The notes under the pieces: generated by a model | The model's input: the letters and a program-made list of their open reading frames with translations, nothing else | Database searches by the model: none | Told to the model about the DNA's origin: nothing | DNA from: Eubacteriales bacterium | GTDB lineage: Bacteria; Bacillota; Clostridia; Christensenellales; CAG-138 | Assembly (NCBI GenBank): GCA_021372675.1 | Contig: JAJFTZ010000004.1 | Span: 1-34,599 of the forward strand | Direction of reading: 5' to 3' | Length of the DNA: 34,599 nt | Translations under genes and position numbers: made by a program | Part shown: one piece after another, positions 22,560 to 30,870 of the stretch | Layout: the number at the start of each line of letters is the position of its first letter | Numbering within the stretch: position 1 is the stretch's first letter

Positions 22560-23831
22560 TTACCCCAAAACCTTCTCGCATGCCGCGAGCTTAAGGCAAA
22601 CGCAAAGCGCTTCCATGGCGGCGTTCAACTCCGCGGTGGGCGGGTAGCTGGGCGCGATGCGGAGGTTTTTATCCTCCGGGTCCACGCCGTAGGGGAAGGT
22701 CGCGCCCGCGCCCGTCATCACCACGCCGAGCTCCTTCAAAAGCGCGTGCGTGCGCTTGGCGCAGCCGGGCAAAGTGTCGAGGCTCACGAAATACCCGCCC
22801 TTGGGACGGTTGTAGGACGCGATGCCCAAGGGGGCGATTTCAGCGTCGAGGCGGCTAATCACCGCGTCGAACTTAGGCTTCAAAATGGCCGCGTGCTTTT
22901 TCATATGCGCGAGCACATTTGCCTTATCCTTTAAAAACAGCACGTGACGGAGCTGGTTTACCTTATCGTAGCTGATGGACTGCGCCGCGATGAGCTTTTT
23001 CATGTGCGCCATGCTGCGCTCGCTGCACGCAAAGCAGGATACGCCCGCCCCGGGATAGGTGACCTTCGAGGTCGAGGCGAACTCGAACACCATATCGGGG
23101 CTACCCGCCTCGCGGCAGGTGGAAAGTATCTCGCGTATCTCAACGTATTCGCCGTCGAACTCGTGCACGCAGTAGGCGTTGTCCCACATGATGATGAAGT
23201 CCGGCGCGGCGGGCTTTAGCCGCGCAAGCCTTAGAATGGTCTCGTCGCTGTAGACGATGCCCTCGGGGTTAGAGAACTTAGGCACGCACCAGATACCCTT
23301 CACGTCGGGGTCCTTCACGAGGCGCTCCACAAGGTCCATATCGGGGCCGTGCTCGGTCATGGGCACGGTGAGCATCTCCATGCCGAAGGTTTCGGAAATT
23401 TTAAAATGCCTGTCGTAGCCGGGCGCGGGGCAGAGGAACTTTACGCGCTCGAGGCGGCTCCACGGCTTTTCGCTGTTGACGAGCCCGTGCGTATACGCCT
23501 TGGCGATTACGTCGTACATGAGGTTGAGGCTCGCGTTGCCCGCAGCGAACACCTCTTTTACGTCCACGCCCAAAATATCGGCGAAAAGCCTGCGGCAGGA
23601 GGGAAGCCCGTCCAAAACGCCGTAGTTCCGCACATCCATGCCGTCCGCGGTCGTTTCGCCGCTTACGGGCAAAGAAAGAAGGCCGTCCGAAAGGTCGAGC
23701 TGGTCGCTGCCGGGCTTGCCGCGCGACATGTCGAGCTTGAGCCCTTTCGCCTTGATCTGTTCGTACTTTTGAAGTTCTTCAGCGTACAGCGCTTTCAACT
23801 GCGCCCGGTCCATAGATGCAATACGATTCAT
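22560..23831 (-). CDS. PLP-dependent aminotransferase, aspartate aminotransferase Ic type
   Basis: 423 residues. 'DMSRGKPGSDQLDLSDGLLS' near the start, 'NYGVLDGLPSCRRLFADILG' and the PLP lysine K256 in 'ASTSKVTYPGAGVS' are traits of the aspartate aminotransferase group Ic (PF12897), as in the Corynebacterium enzyme. It would exchange amino groups between aspartate or a similar amino acid and 2-oxoglutarate. ATG 23831 lies five bases behind GGAGG; the TTG-started extension at 23843 would include the ribosome binding site. Stands alone on the minus strand. Confidence 0.87.
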   Translation of the reverse strand: MNRIASMDRAQLKALYAEELQKYEQIKAKGLKLDMSRGKPGSDQLDLSDGLLSLPVSGETTADGMDVRNYGVLDGLPSCRRLFADILGVDVKEVFAAGNASLNLMYDVIAKAYTHGLVNSEKPWSRLERVKFLCPAPGYDRHFKISETFGMEMLTVPMTEHGPDMDLVERLVKDPDVKGIWCVPKFSNPEGIVYSDETILRLARLKPAAPDFIIMWDNAYCVHEFDGEYVEIREILSTCREAGSPDMVFEFASTSKVTYPGAGVSCFACSERSMAHMKKLIAAQSISYDKVNQLRHVLFLKDKANVLAHMKKHAAILKPKFDAVISRLDAEIAPLGIASYNRPKGGYFVSLDTLPGCAKRTHALLKELGVVMTGAGATFPYGVDPEDKNLRIAPSYPPTAELNAAMEALCVCLKLAACEKVLG

Positions 23832-23863
23832 AGCTTCCTCCAAGTAAAAAGGATTGGAAATTT

Positions 23864-23893
23864 TATATAGACTAGACTACAATATATTGTAAA
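23864..23893 (-). promoter_or_regulatory. sigma-A promoter of the aminotransferase gene
   Basis: On the minus strand TTTACA (23888-23893) and TATATA (23864-23869) are 18 bases apart. A palindrome ACAATATATTGT lies at 23879-23890, inside the promoter, and could be a repressor site. Confidence 0.5.
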
Positions 23894-23985
23894 CGCAGAC
23901 GCGCAGGAAGTAAAGCGAAAATGAAAGGAAAACTGCAATAATATTTATTTTTTGAATTTATTCTCGCAAGAGGAGGCGGAAGCGC

Positions 23986-24732
23986 GTGGAGGGGCTTAAT
24001 GCGTTGAAGCGCTGTATCGCGGAGGCGAAACACATCGCGTTCTTAGGCGGCGCGGGGGTTTCCACGGAAAGCGGCATACCGGATTTCCGGAGCGAATCCG
24101 GCCGCTTTGAGGCGATCCGCGAGTTTGGGGAGGAGCCCGAAACGCTTTTAAGCCGCGCGTTTTTCCTGCGTTACCCCGAGCGTTTTTTCGCCTACTATAA
24201 AAAGGCGCTTCTCGTGACGGACGCCGGGCCGAACCCTGCGCACAAGGCGCTTTGCGAGCTTGAAAAAATAGGGAAGCTCACGGCGGTGATCACGCAGAAC
24301 ATCGACGGGCTCCACCAAAAGGCGGGCAGCAAAAACGTGCTGGAGCTGCACGGCAGCATTTACAGGAACACCTGCATGGGCTGCGGCAAAAGCTACGGCA
24401 TAGAGAAAATCCTCGAGGATGAGGTCGTGCCGCGCTGCGCGTGCGGCGGCATCGTAAAGCCCGACGTGGTGCTTTACGGGGAAGGCTTGGATACCGCGGT
24501 TCTCAACGCCGCCGTGCGGCATATCATGGAAGCGGATATGCTGCTCGTAGGCGGCACGTCGCTCGCGGTGTACCCGGCGGCGGGGCTTATCGATAATTTC
24601 CGCGGGGAACGCCTCGTTCTCATCAATAAGAGCGCCACGCCCTACGACGGCGCGGCGAGCCTCGTGATCCGCGCGCCCATTGGCGAAACCTTGAGGGCGG
24701 CTTTGGCGCGGCCGGAGGAAGGAGCGATATGA
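23986..24732 (+). CDS. cobB: Sir2-family NAD-dependent protein deacylase
   Basis: 248 residues. The NAD motif 'GAGVSTESGIPDFR' is at 22-35. 'TQNIDGLHQKAG' spans 103-114, H122 in 'LHGS' is the catalytic His, and the zinc site is C130, C133, C151 and C153. It removes acyl groups from lysines with NAD. The short C-x-C spacing of the second pair is slightly unusual. The GTG start lies behind GAGGAGG. It overlaps the CDF gene by four bases (ATGA), so the two are coupled. Confidence 0.92.
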   Translation: MEGLNALKRCIAEAKHIAFLGGAGVSTESGIPDFRSESGRFEAIREFGEEPETLLSRAFFLRYPERFFAYYKKALLVTDAGPNPAHKALCELEKIGKLTAVITQNIDGLHQKAGSKNVLELHGSIYRNTCMGCGKSYGIEKILEDEVVPRCACGGIVKPDVVLYGEGLDTAVLNAAVRHIMEADMLLVGGTSLAVYPAAGLIDNFRGERLVLINKSATPYDGAASLVIRAPIGETLRAALARPEEGAI

Positions 24733-25907
24733 CAAAGCTTTTGATCCGCTTTTTCATCAAAAATCACGACGACGTGAAGGACCCGCGCGTGCGCGAGGAA
24801 TACGGCGTGCTTTCGGGCGTGGTGGGCATCGCGCTCAACGTGGTGCTGAGCGCGGTGAAATTCGTGATCGGCATCCTCACCTCCAGCATCGCCGTGCAGG
24901 CGGACGCGGTAAACAACCTTTCGGACGTGGGCTCGGCGGTGGTCACGCTCATAGGCTTCAAGGCGGCGGGCAAGCCCGCCGACCGCGAGCATCCCTACGG
25001 CCACGCGCGCATCGAGTATGTGAGCGCGCTCATCATCGCGTTTCTCATCCTCGTGGTGGGTTTTGAGCTCGGCAAGGAATCGGTTACGAAAATACTCTAT
25101 CCCACGCCCGTGCATTTCGACCTCGTGAGCATCGCGGTGCTGGCGCTTTCCATTCTCGTGAAGCTTTGGATGAGCGTGTTCACCTCGTACATCGGCAAGC
25201 GCATCTCCTCGAGCGCCATACGCGCGAGCACGGCCGACAGCATCTGCGACGTGATCACCACCGGCTCCATCCTCATTTCCGGCATCATAAGCTACTATAA
25301 GCGCATCAACATCGACGGCTATATCGGCCTTTTCGTGGCGGGCTTCGTGCTCTATTCGGGCGTGAAGATCATCCGCGACGCCATAAGCCCCCTCATGGGC
25401 GAGGCGCCCAACCCCGAAATGATGCAGGAGCTTAAAACGCGCATTTTGAGCTACGAGGGCATCCTCGGGTTGCACGACGTTACGGTGCACAGCTACGGCC
25501 CCAGCCGCGTGATGGTGAGCGCGCACGCGGAGGTGGGCGCGGACGCGCGGCTCATGGAAATCCACGAGACGATCGACCGCGCGGAGCGCGAGATCGGTAC
25601 GGCGATGGGGCTTTTACTCACCATCCACATCGACCCCGTGGAGCGCGATAACACCTTGCAAAACGAGGCGCGCCTTATCGTGGAGGGTATTTTGAAGGAG
25701 CTTGACGCGCGGCTTTCCATGCACGATTTCCGCGCCGCGCGAAGGGAAGGGCAAATCCTTCTCACGTTCGACCTCGTGGTGCCGCCGGAGCTTAAGAGCC
25801 TCGAGGTAAAGCTGATAAAGGCGCGCATCAAGGAGCGTTTGAAGGAGGCGAACAGGGCTTACGCCTGTTCGATCACGCTCGACACGGACTATCATGGGAG
25901 GGTATGA
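24729..25907 (+). CDS. cation diffusion facilitator (CDF) metal efflux protein
   Basis: 392 residues with six membrane helices. The TM2 metal site 'DAVNNLSD' is at 59-66, and 'HPYGHARIEY' at 88-97 is the family's loop motif. The cytoplasmic C-terminal part (~210-392) is longer than in YiiP-like members and could hold two ferredoxin-like domains. It exports divalent metal such as zinc, manganese or iron with proton exchange; the metal cannot be read. The start overlaps the sirtuin stop. Confidence 0.9.
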   Translation: MTKLLIRFFIKNHDDVKDPRVREEYGVLSGVVGIALNVVLSAVKFVIGILTSSIAVQADAVNNLSDVGSAVVTLIGFKAAGKPADREHPYGHARIEYVSALIIAFLILVVGFELGKESVTKILYPTPVHFDLVSIAVLALSILVKLWMSVFTSYIGKRISSSAIRASTADSICDVITTGSILISGIISYYKRINIDGYIGLFVAGFVLYSGVKIIRDAISPLMGEAPNPEMMQELKTRILSYEGILGLHDVTVHSYGPSRVMVSAHAEVGADARLMEIHETIDRAEREIGTAMGLLLTIHIDPVERDNTLQNEARLIVEGILKELDARLSMHDFRAARREGQILLTFDLVVPPELKSLEVKLIKARIKERLKEANRAYACSITLDTDYHGRV

Positions 25908-25930
25908 CATTCAATAAATCGGAGGTACTT

Positions 25931-26398
25931 ATGAAGATTTGGAAGGAATTCAAGGAATTCGCATTCAAGGGCAACGTGATCGACATGGCCGTGGGCGTGA
26001 TGATCGGCGGCGCGTTCGGCAAGATCGTCACCTCGGTCGTGAACGATCTGTTCATGCCGCTGTTAAACATCGTCACGGGCTCGATGGGCGACCTCGCCGC
26101 GCACTTTGTGGCGCTCGATGGCAAAACCTACGCCGACCTCGCCGCCGTGCGGGAGGCGGGCGCGCCGTACATCGCGTACGGCCCGTTTTTGAGCACCGTG
26201 ATTGACTTTTTGCTCATGGCGCTGTGCATTTTCCTGTTCGTGAAGCTCATAACGCGGCTCCGCAGCGGCGTATCGCGCAAGAAGGCCGCGGAGGAGCCCG
26301 CGACCGCGCCGCGCCTTTGCCCGTACTGCAAAACCGAAATACACGCGGAAGCCACGCGTTGCCCGCATTGCACCAGCGTTTTAGACGAGGCGAGGTAA
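25931..26398 (+). CDS. mscL: MscL mechanosensitive channel with C-terminal zinc ribbon
   Basis: 155 residues. 'FKEFAFKGNVIDMAVGVMIG' (TM1) and 'GPFLSTVIDFLLMALCIFLFV' (TM2, read from ~84) are MscL hallmarks. After a short linker a zinc ribbon follows, with CPYC at 130-133 and CPHC at 144-147. Typical MscL ends in a charged helical bundle instead. The channel opens on hypo-osmotic shock. Start is ATG 25931, five bases after GGAGG; the frame starting at 25904 overlaps the CDF gene and lacks a site. Confidence 0.9.
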   Translation: MKIWKEFKEFAFKGNVIDMAVGVMIGGAFGKIVTSVVNDLFMPLLNIVTGSMGDLAAHFVALDGKTYADLAAVREAGAPYIAYGPFLSTVIDFLLMALCIFLFVKLITRLRSGVSRKKAAEEPATAPRLCPYCKTEIHAEATRCPHCTSVLDEAR

Positions 26399-26401
26399 CC
26401 T

Positions 26402-26812
26402 ATGACGCTCTATGAATACCTTTCCTCGGGCGCGCTCGACGGGATGGACCTCAACTGCGCGGAAAAGATACTTTACGGCGCGAACGCCGCCTACGGTCTG
26501 GGGCTCGATAAAAGCGCGCTTAAGTTGAGCGCGGGCTTTGGCGGCGGCATGGGCGCGGAGGATATCTGCGGTATCGCGACGGGCGGCGCCATGGCGCTCT
26601 CGGCGCTTTTCGTGAAGGACCGCGGGCACGAGGGGCCGCGCATCAAGGCGCTCACGAGCGAATGGCTCCAAAGGATGCGGGAAAGCTTTTCAAGCGCCGC
26701 GTGCGCCGCGCTCAAGCCAAAATACCGCACGCAAGAACGCGGCTGCGCCGACCTTATTCTGGAGGGCGCAAAGCTGCTCGACGAGATTATACAAAGGGAA
26801 CTGGCGGAGTGA
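26402..26812 (+). CDS. C_GCAxxG_C_C family redox-type protein
   Basis: 136 residues. The conserved cysteines are in place: C19 in 'DLNCAE', C56 in 'EDICGIATGG', C101 and C115. 'FGGGMGAEDICGIATGGAMA' is the family core. These proteins may be redox active and are often next to selenium or metal genes, but no activity is proven. It starts four bases after mscL and closes the cluster. Confidence 0.83.
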   Translation: MTLYEYLSSGALDGMDLNCAEKILYGANAAYGLGLDKSALKLSAGFGGGMGAEDICGIATGGAMALSALFVKDRGHEGPRIKALTSEWLQRMRESFSSAACAALKPKYRTQERGCADLILEGAKLLDEIIQRELAE

Positions 26813-26831
26813 AACTCCAAGAGGTTCAATT

Positions 26832-27051
26832 CCGGCTTCGGGGGCATGTACGCGTCCGGCGAAGCCGGAGCCCTTTGGGCCAAGGCCTTCGGCCTTGCGT
26901 CCCGAAACGGATGAAATCCGTAGGATTTCGTTCCTATCGTCTCCGCCGCCCGGGAGCGCTTGCGCGAGAGGCGGAGGCGTAAAACCCCCGAAGGGCCGTT
27001 CCCCCTCGCGAAAGCGGCTACGCCGCTTTCGCGACACGCGCTTCGCGCGTG
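26832..27051. repeat. cluster of five hairpins in the gap before the GlmU-like gene
   Basis: Consecutive stems: CCGGCTTCG (26832-26840) with CGAAGCCGG (26860-26868); CAAGGCC-TTC-GGCCTTG (~26881-26897); GAAATCC-GTA-GGATTTC (~26914-26930); CGCGAAAGCGGC-TAC-GCCGCTTTCGCG (27007-27033); CACGCGC-TTC-GCGCGTG (27035-27051). Most have three-base loops. No open reading frame is convincing. It is not a copy of the A/B/C repeat but is of similar style. Confidence 0.55.
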
Positions 27052-27079
27052 ATATACCTGTATGCAATGCCGCGTTCGC

Positions 27080-27109
27080 TTGACATGCGAGAGCGTGCGA
27101 CCCTACAAT
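27080..27109 (+). promoter_or_regulatory. sigma-A promoter of the cell-wall operon
   Basis: A perfect TTGACA (27080-27085) and TACAAT (27104-27109) are 18 bases apart, giving a leader of about 40 bases before the GlmU-like gene. Confidence 0.75.
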
Positions 27110-27156
27110 AGGGAAGGAAATGTCACCCTATCCATTTTAGGCATGAAAGGACGGCT

Positions 27157-28428
27157 ATGAAAGCTGATGTCGCCTTCGTCCTCGCGTTTCAAGAGGACGC
27201 CGCCATGAACTCCGCGCGCCATACGGCGCTGCACGAAATATGCTTCCGCCCCCTCCTAAGCTACGCGCTCGATCTGGCCGCGCAGGCCGCTTCGGGCGGC
27301 GTTAAGGTCGTAACGGGTTTCGACGCCGAGCGTGTGGAGGCATATATCAATGACCGGGCAAGCTGCGTACGCGTTTCGGAAAACGAGGATAACGCCGCGG
27401 CGCTTTCTCTCGCCGCGCAAAGCGCGGGGAAAGTAGAGGGCTACGCGCTCGTCCTTTCGGGCACCGCGCCCCTTATCAGGGCGGAAACGCTGCTTAAGCT
27501 CGTCGAGGCCGCGCGGGGCAACGCCGCCTCCGCGCTCATACCCGCGCGAGAGGGGGAAACCGCGGAAAACAGCGCGGAACGAAAAGGGGAATGTCCCGCC
27601 TACTGCGTCGATCTCGCGCTTTTACATGGCGCGAAGGGGAGCGTGCGCGAGTTTTTAATCGCCGCGCGCCAAAATGGCGCCACGGTCGTTAACGTGTACG
27701 CGCCGGAACACGAATGCCTTCGCGTGCGCGATCGCGCCTCGCTTTGGGAATGCAATTATCTTACGAACAGCTTCCTTGCCGCGCGCCATCTGGAGGCGGG
27801 CGTCACCATGCTCGACCCCACGAAAATACTCTTGGGCGCGGAGGTGGAGATCGGCCGCGATACGGTCCTTTACCCCAACGTGATCCTTTCCGGGAAAACC
27901 AAAATAGGCGAAAACTGCGTGCTCTACGACGGCTGCCGCCTGCACGATACGGTCGTGGGCGACGGCTGCGTTTTGCAGAGCGTGGTGGCGAACCAAACGG
28001 AGATCGGCAGCGATGTAACCGCCGGGCCGTTCGTGCACCTTAGGCCCAACACCCGCCTCGGCGACGGCTGCAAGGTGGGAAATTTCGTGGAGGTCAAAAA
28101 CTCTATCGTGGGCGAAAAAACCAAGCTGCCGCATTTGAGCTACATCGGCGACGCCGACGTGGGCGCGCGCGTCAACGTAGGCTGCGGCTGCGTGTTTGTC
28201 AACTATGACGGCTATAAAAAGTACCGCACCACCGTGGGCGACGACGTGTTCTTAGGCTGCCAGACCAATCTCGTCGCGCCCGTCACGGTGGGCGATGGCG
28301 CGTATACCGCCGCGGGCTCCACCATCACGGACGACGTGCCCCCGAACGCGTTCGCTATCGCGCGGGCGTATCAGGTGAACAAGCCCGATTGGGTGGCGAA
28401 AAAGCGCGCGCGGATGCGCGACCTGTAG
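27157..28428 (+). CDS. glmU: GlmU-like protein with eroded uridylyltransferase half
   Basis: 423 residues; true GlmU is about 455. The C-terminal left-handed beta helix is well kept: 'VHLRPNTRLGDGCKVGNFVE' from 293, catalytic His H326 in 'PHLSYIGDADVG', and 'VNYDGYKKYRTTVGDD'. This half should acetylate GlcN-1-P. The N-terminal half has lost its nucleotide loop: where GlmU has LAAG-x-GTRM-x-S, this protein reads 'LAFQEDAAMNSA'. The 'GDxPL' region reads 'SGTAPL', losing the metal-binding Asp. UTP transfer is therefore unlikely. Head of the operon with hydrolase, MurF-like and Ddl-like genes. Confidence 0.85.
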   Translation: MKADVAFVLAFQEDAAMNSARHTALHEICFRPLLSYALDLAAQAASGGVKVVTGFDAERVEAYINDRASCVRVSENEDNAAALSLAAQSAGKVEGYALVLSGTAPLIRAETLLKLVEAARGNAASALIPAREGETAENSAERKGECPAYCVDLALLHGAKGSVREFLIAARQNGATVVNVYAPEHECLRVRDRASLWECNYLTNSFLAARHLEAGVTMLDPTKILLGAEVEIGRDTVLYPNVILSGKTKIGENCVLYDGCRLHDTVVGDGCVLQSVVANQTEIGSDVTAGPFVHLRPNTRLGDGCKVGNFVEVKNSIVGEKTKLPHLSYIGDADVGARVNVGCGCVFVNYDGYKKYRTTVGDDVFLGCQTNLVAPVTVGDGAYTAAGSTITDDVPPNAFAIARAYQVNKPDWVAKKRARMRDL

Positions 28429-28441
28429 GAAGGAAAATCGC

Positions 28442-29206
28442 TTGCAATTAACCATCGACGGACTCAACCTCCACTACGAACGGCAGGGAAGCGGCAAACC
28501 GGTGCTCATTTTGCACGGCTGGGGCGCCTCCATTGCGGCTATGCGGCCCGTTATGAACTGCATGCTACGCCTCGGGCGCGAGGCCGTGGCGCTCGATTTT
28601 CCGGGCTTCGGCGAAAGCGCCGAACCCCTTAAGGCGTGGGGCGTGGAGGACTTTGCCGCGATCACCCGCAAATTCATTGCGGAGCAGGGCATTTATGGCT
28701 GCGACTGCATCGCCCATTCGCACGGCGGGCGCGTCGCCATCTACCTTGCCTCGGAGGAGAAAAGCCTGTTTCATAAGCTCGTGCTCGTAGACGCGGCGGG
28801 CGTGAAGCCCAAGCGAAGCCTCAAGTATTATTTGAAGGTGTGGTCGTATAAGCTCGGCGTCCGGCTTGCCAAAATAAGCTTACTCGACAGGGCGTTTCAC
28901 ATTTCCGAGCGACAAAAGAACGCGGGCAGCGAGGATTATAGAAACACCTCCGGCACGATGCGCCAGACCTTCGTGCGGCTCGTGAACACCGATTTGACGG
29001 ATCGGCTTCCCATGGTGGAAAACGAGACCCTGCTCGTGTGGGGCGAAAACGACGCCGATACGCCGCTTTACATGGCCGAGCTTATGCAAAAGCGCATGAA
29101 AAGCGCCGGGCTCGCCGTGCTAAAAGGCGCGGGGCATTTTTCCTACGCGGACGATTACCCCCGTTTTTGTGCCATGATGGACGTATTGTTTAAGGAGCGA
29201 ACATAA
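28442..29206 (+). CDS. alpha/beta hydrolase
   Basis: 254 residues. 'ILHGWGAS' gives the oxyanion loop near residue 23. The nucleophile elbow is 'AHSHGG' (Ser). The acid is in 'GENDADTP', and the His is in 'GAGHFSYAD'. All three catalytic residues are present. It is a soluble single-domain enzyme of the esterase/MhpC type with unknown substrate. It lies between the GlmU-like and MurF-like genes. The TTG start follows AGGAAGG; 13 bases separate it from the previous stop. Confidence 0.88.
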   Translation: MQLTIDGLNLHYERQGSGKPVLILHGWGASIAAMRPVMNCMLRLGREAVALDFPGFGESAEPLKAWGVEDFAAITRKFIAEQGIYGCDCIAHSHGGRVAIYLASEEKSLFHKLVLVDAAGVKPKRSLKYYLKVWSYKLGVRLAKISLLDRAFHISERQKNAGSEDYRNTSGTMRQTFVRLVNTDLTDRLPMVENETLLVWGENDADTPLYMAELMQKRMKSAGLAVLKGAGHFSYADDYPRFCAMMDVLFKERT

Positions 29207-29209
29207 TTT

Positions 29210-30859
29210 ATGGATACCGGAACCACGGCATACGCATTCTGGGCGGTCGTGGCAATTGAAGCGGCCGCCGCCGCGCTCGCCGCGACGCAGTTCATCCACA
29301 TGCTCCAGCTCGAAAGCTATCAGGGCAAAATGTACCTGAAATGGCTTTTTAGGCACGCGGGCGACGCGCTCACCTTTTTGATGGTGGGCATCGTAGCCTT
29401 GGCGCTTCGCGCTTCCGCCGCGTTTTTGGTGCATTACGGCACGCTGGTCGCCAACATCGCCTACGTGGGGGCGGACGCGCTGTATGTGCTGATGCTCCTT
29501 CTCATGTATTTTGCCGACCGCAAAAAGGAAAAGAAAAAGCCGCTCGTCTATACCGGCCGCGTGAAGCGCCTCATCGCGGTGCTCTTCCTCCTTTCGGCCG
29601 CGTTTGCGGCGTCGCTTTTCATAAGCGTGGAGGCTTCTCCTAACGGCATCCCCACTTGGGGCGCGTTTTTGCTGCTGTACGGCCTTCGCTACCTGCCCGG
29701 CGCGCTTTTGCCGCTGTTCGTTTTCCTTGCGTGGCTTATCACCTACCCCTTGGAGGAGGCCGTGAAGGCGTGGTATTTCAACGACGCGCGCAATATTTTA
29801 AAAAAGCGAACCGACTTAATTAAAATCGGCATCACGGGGAGCTACGGCAAAACGAGCGCCAAGCACGCCTTGGGTGAAATTCTGAAGGAGCGCTACGACG
29901 TTTTGTACACCCCCGGCAGCTTCAACACCCCCATGGGCGTTTCGCGCGTGGTGCGCGAGAAGCTCAAGGACGACCACAACGTGTTCATCGCCGAGATGGG
30001 CGCGCGCTATAAGGGCGATATCGAGGAGCTATGCAGGCTCGTCGGGCCGCGCTACGGCATCATCACCTCCGTCGGAAAGCAGCATTTGGAAACCTTCGGC
30101 TCCCTCGAAAACGTGGTGGCGACCAAATCCGAGCTCATGGAGGGCATCGCGGAAAACGGCGCGTGCTTCTTCAACGGCGACAACGCGCTTTGCCGCGAAA
30201 TGTACGAAACCAGCAAGCTAACCGATAAATTCCTGTTCGGCACGGACGGGGACGGCCTTTATATGAAAGCCTCCGAGCTTTCCGTGAGCGCCAAGGGCTC
30301 GCGCTTCGCGCTCACCGCGCAAGGCGGCGAAAGCGTAGCTTGCGAAACGAAGCTTCTTGGCCGCCACAACATCATAAACATCGCGGGCGCGGCCGCGCTG
30401 GCGCATTTCTTAGGGCTAACGCTTGAGGAGATCGCCGCCGCCATAGCCCGTCTGAAGCCTGTGGAGCACCGCCTTGAGCTTATAGAAGGGCCCGTCACGG
30501 TGATCGACGACGCGTTCAACTCCAATCCCGAGGGGGCCAAGGAAGCGCTCGAGGTGCTCAAAAGCTTTAGCGGCAAGCGCATCGTGGTCACGCCGGGCAT
30601 GGTGGAGTTGGGCGGCGAGGAAAGCGCGCTCAACCGCGCGTTCGGGCAGGCTATGGCGAAGGCCGCGGATGTCGCCATCCTCGTGGGCTATGAGCGCGCG
30701 GAGCCGATCCGCGAGGGGCTTATGAGTTTGGGCTTCGACGAAAAGAACATCGTCAAAGCGAAAAGCCTCAACGAGGCCGCGGAGCTATTGAAGCTTTATA
30801 CCGAGCCGGGCGCGGCGGTTTTATTTGAAAACGACCTGCCCGACAATTACGACGAATAG
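29210..30859 (+). CDS. murF: membrane-anchored MurF-like Mur ligase
   Basis: 549 residues, ~100 more than standard MurF. Residues ~1-180 hold about five membrane helices. The Mur ligase core starts with the ATP loop 'GITGSYGKTS' (207-216). 'FNTPMGVSRVVREKL', 'AEMGARYKGDIEELC' and 'VIDDAFNSNPEGAKEALEVL' are MurF traits. It would add D-Ala-D-Ala to the UDP-MurNAc peptide at the membrane. Fusion of a membrane region to MurF occurs in some Firmicutes and may bring synthesis close to MraY. Translation is coupled to the hydrolase (stop 29206, start 29210) and followed by a Ddl-like ligase, its substrate provider. Confidence 0.85.
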   Translation: MDTGTTAYAFWAVVAIEAAAAALAATQFIHMLQLESYQGKMYLKWLFRHAGDALTFLMVGIVALALRASAAFLVHYGTLVANIAYVGADALYVLMLLLMYFADRKKEKKKPLVYTGRVKRLIAVLFLLSAAFAASLFISVEASPNGIPTWGAFLLLYGLRYLPGALLPLFVFLAWLITYPLEEAVKAWYFNDARNILKKRTDLIKIGITGSYGKTSAKHALGEILKERYDVLYTPGSFNTPMGVSRVVREKLKDDHNVFIAEMGARYKGDIEELCRLVGPRYGIITSVGKQHLETFGSLENVVATKSELMEGIAENGACFFNGDNALCREMYETSKLTDKFLFGTDGDGLYMKASELSVSAKGSRFALTAQGGESVACETKLLGRHNIINIAGAAALAHFLGLTLEEIAAAIARLKPVEHRLELIEGPVTVIDDAFNSNPEGAKEALEVLKSFSGKRIVVTPGMVELGGEESALNRAFGQAMAKAADVAILVGYERAEPIREGLMSLGFDEKNIVKAKSLNEAAELLKLYTEPGAAVLFENDLPDNYDE

Positions 30860-30870
30860 AGCGGGGGGAT

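Noticed and set aside
26821-26870. A tRNA-like GGTTCAATTCC segment
   Set aside because: No matching acceptor, D or anticodon arms nearby. It is the start of the hairpin cluster.
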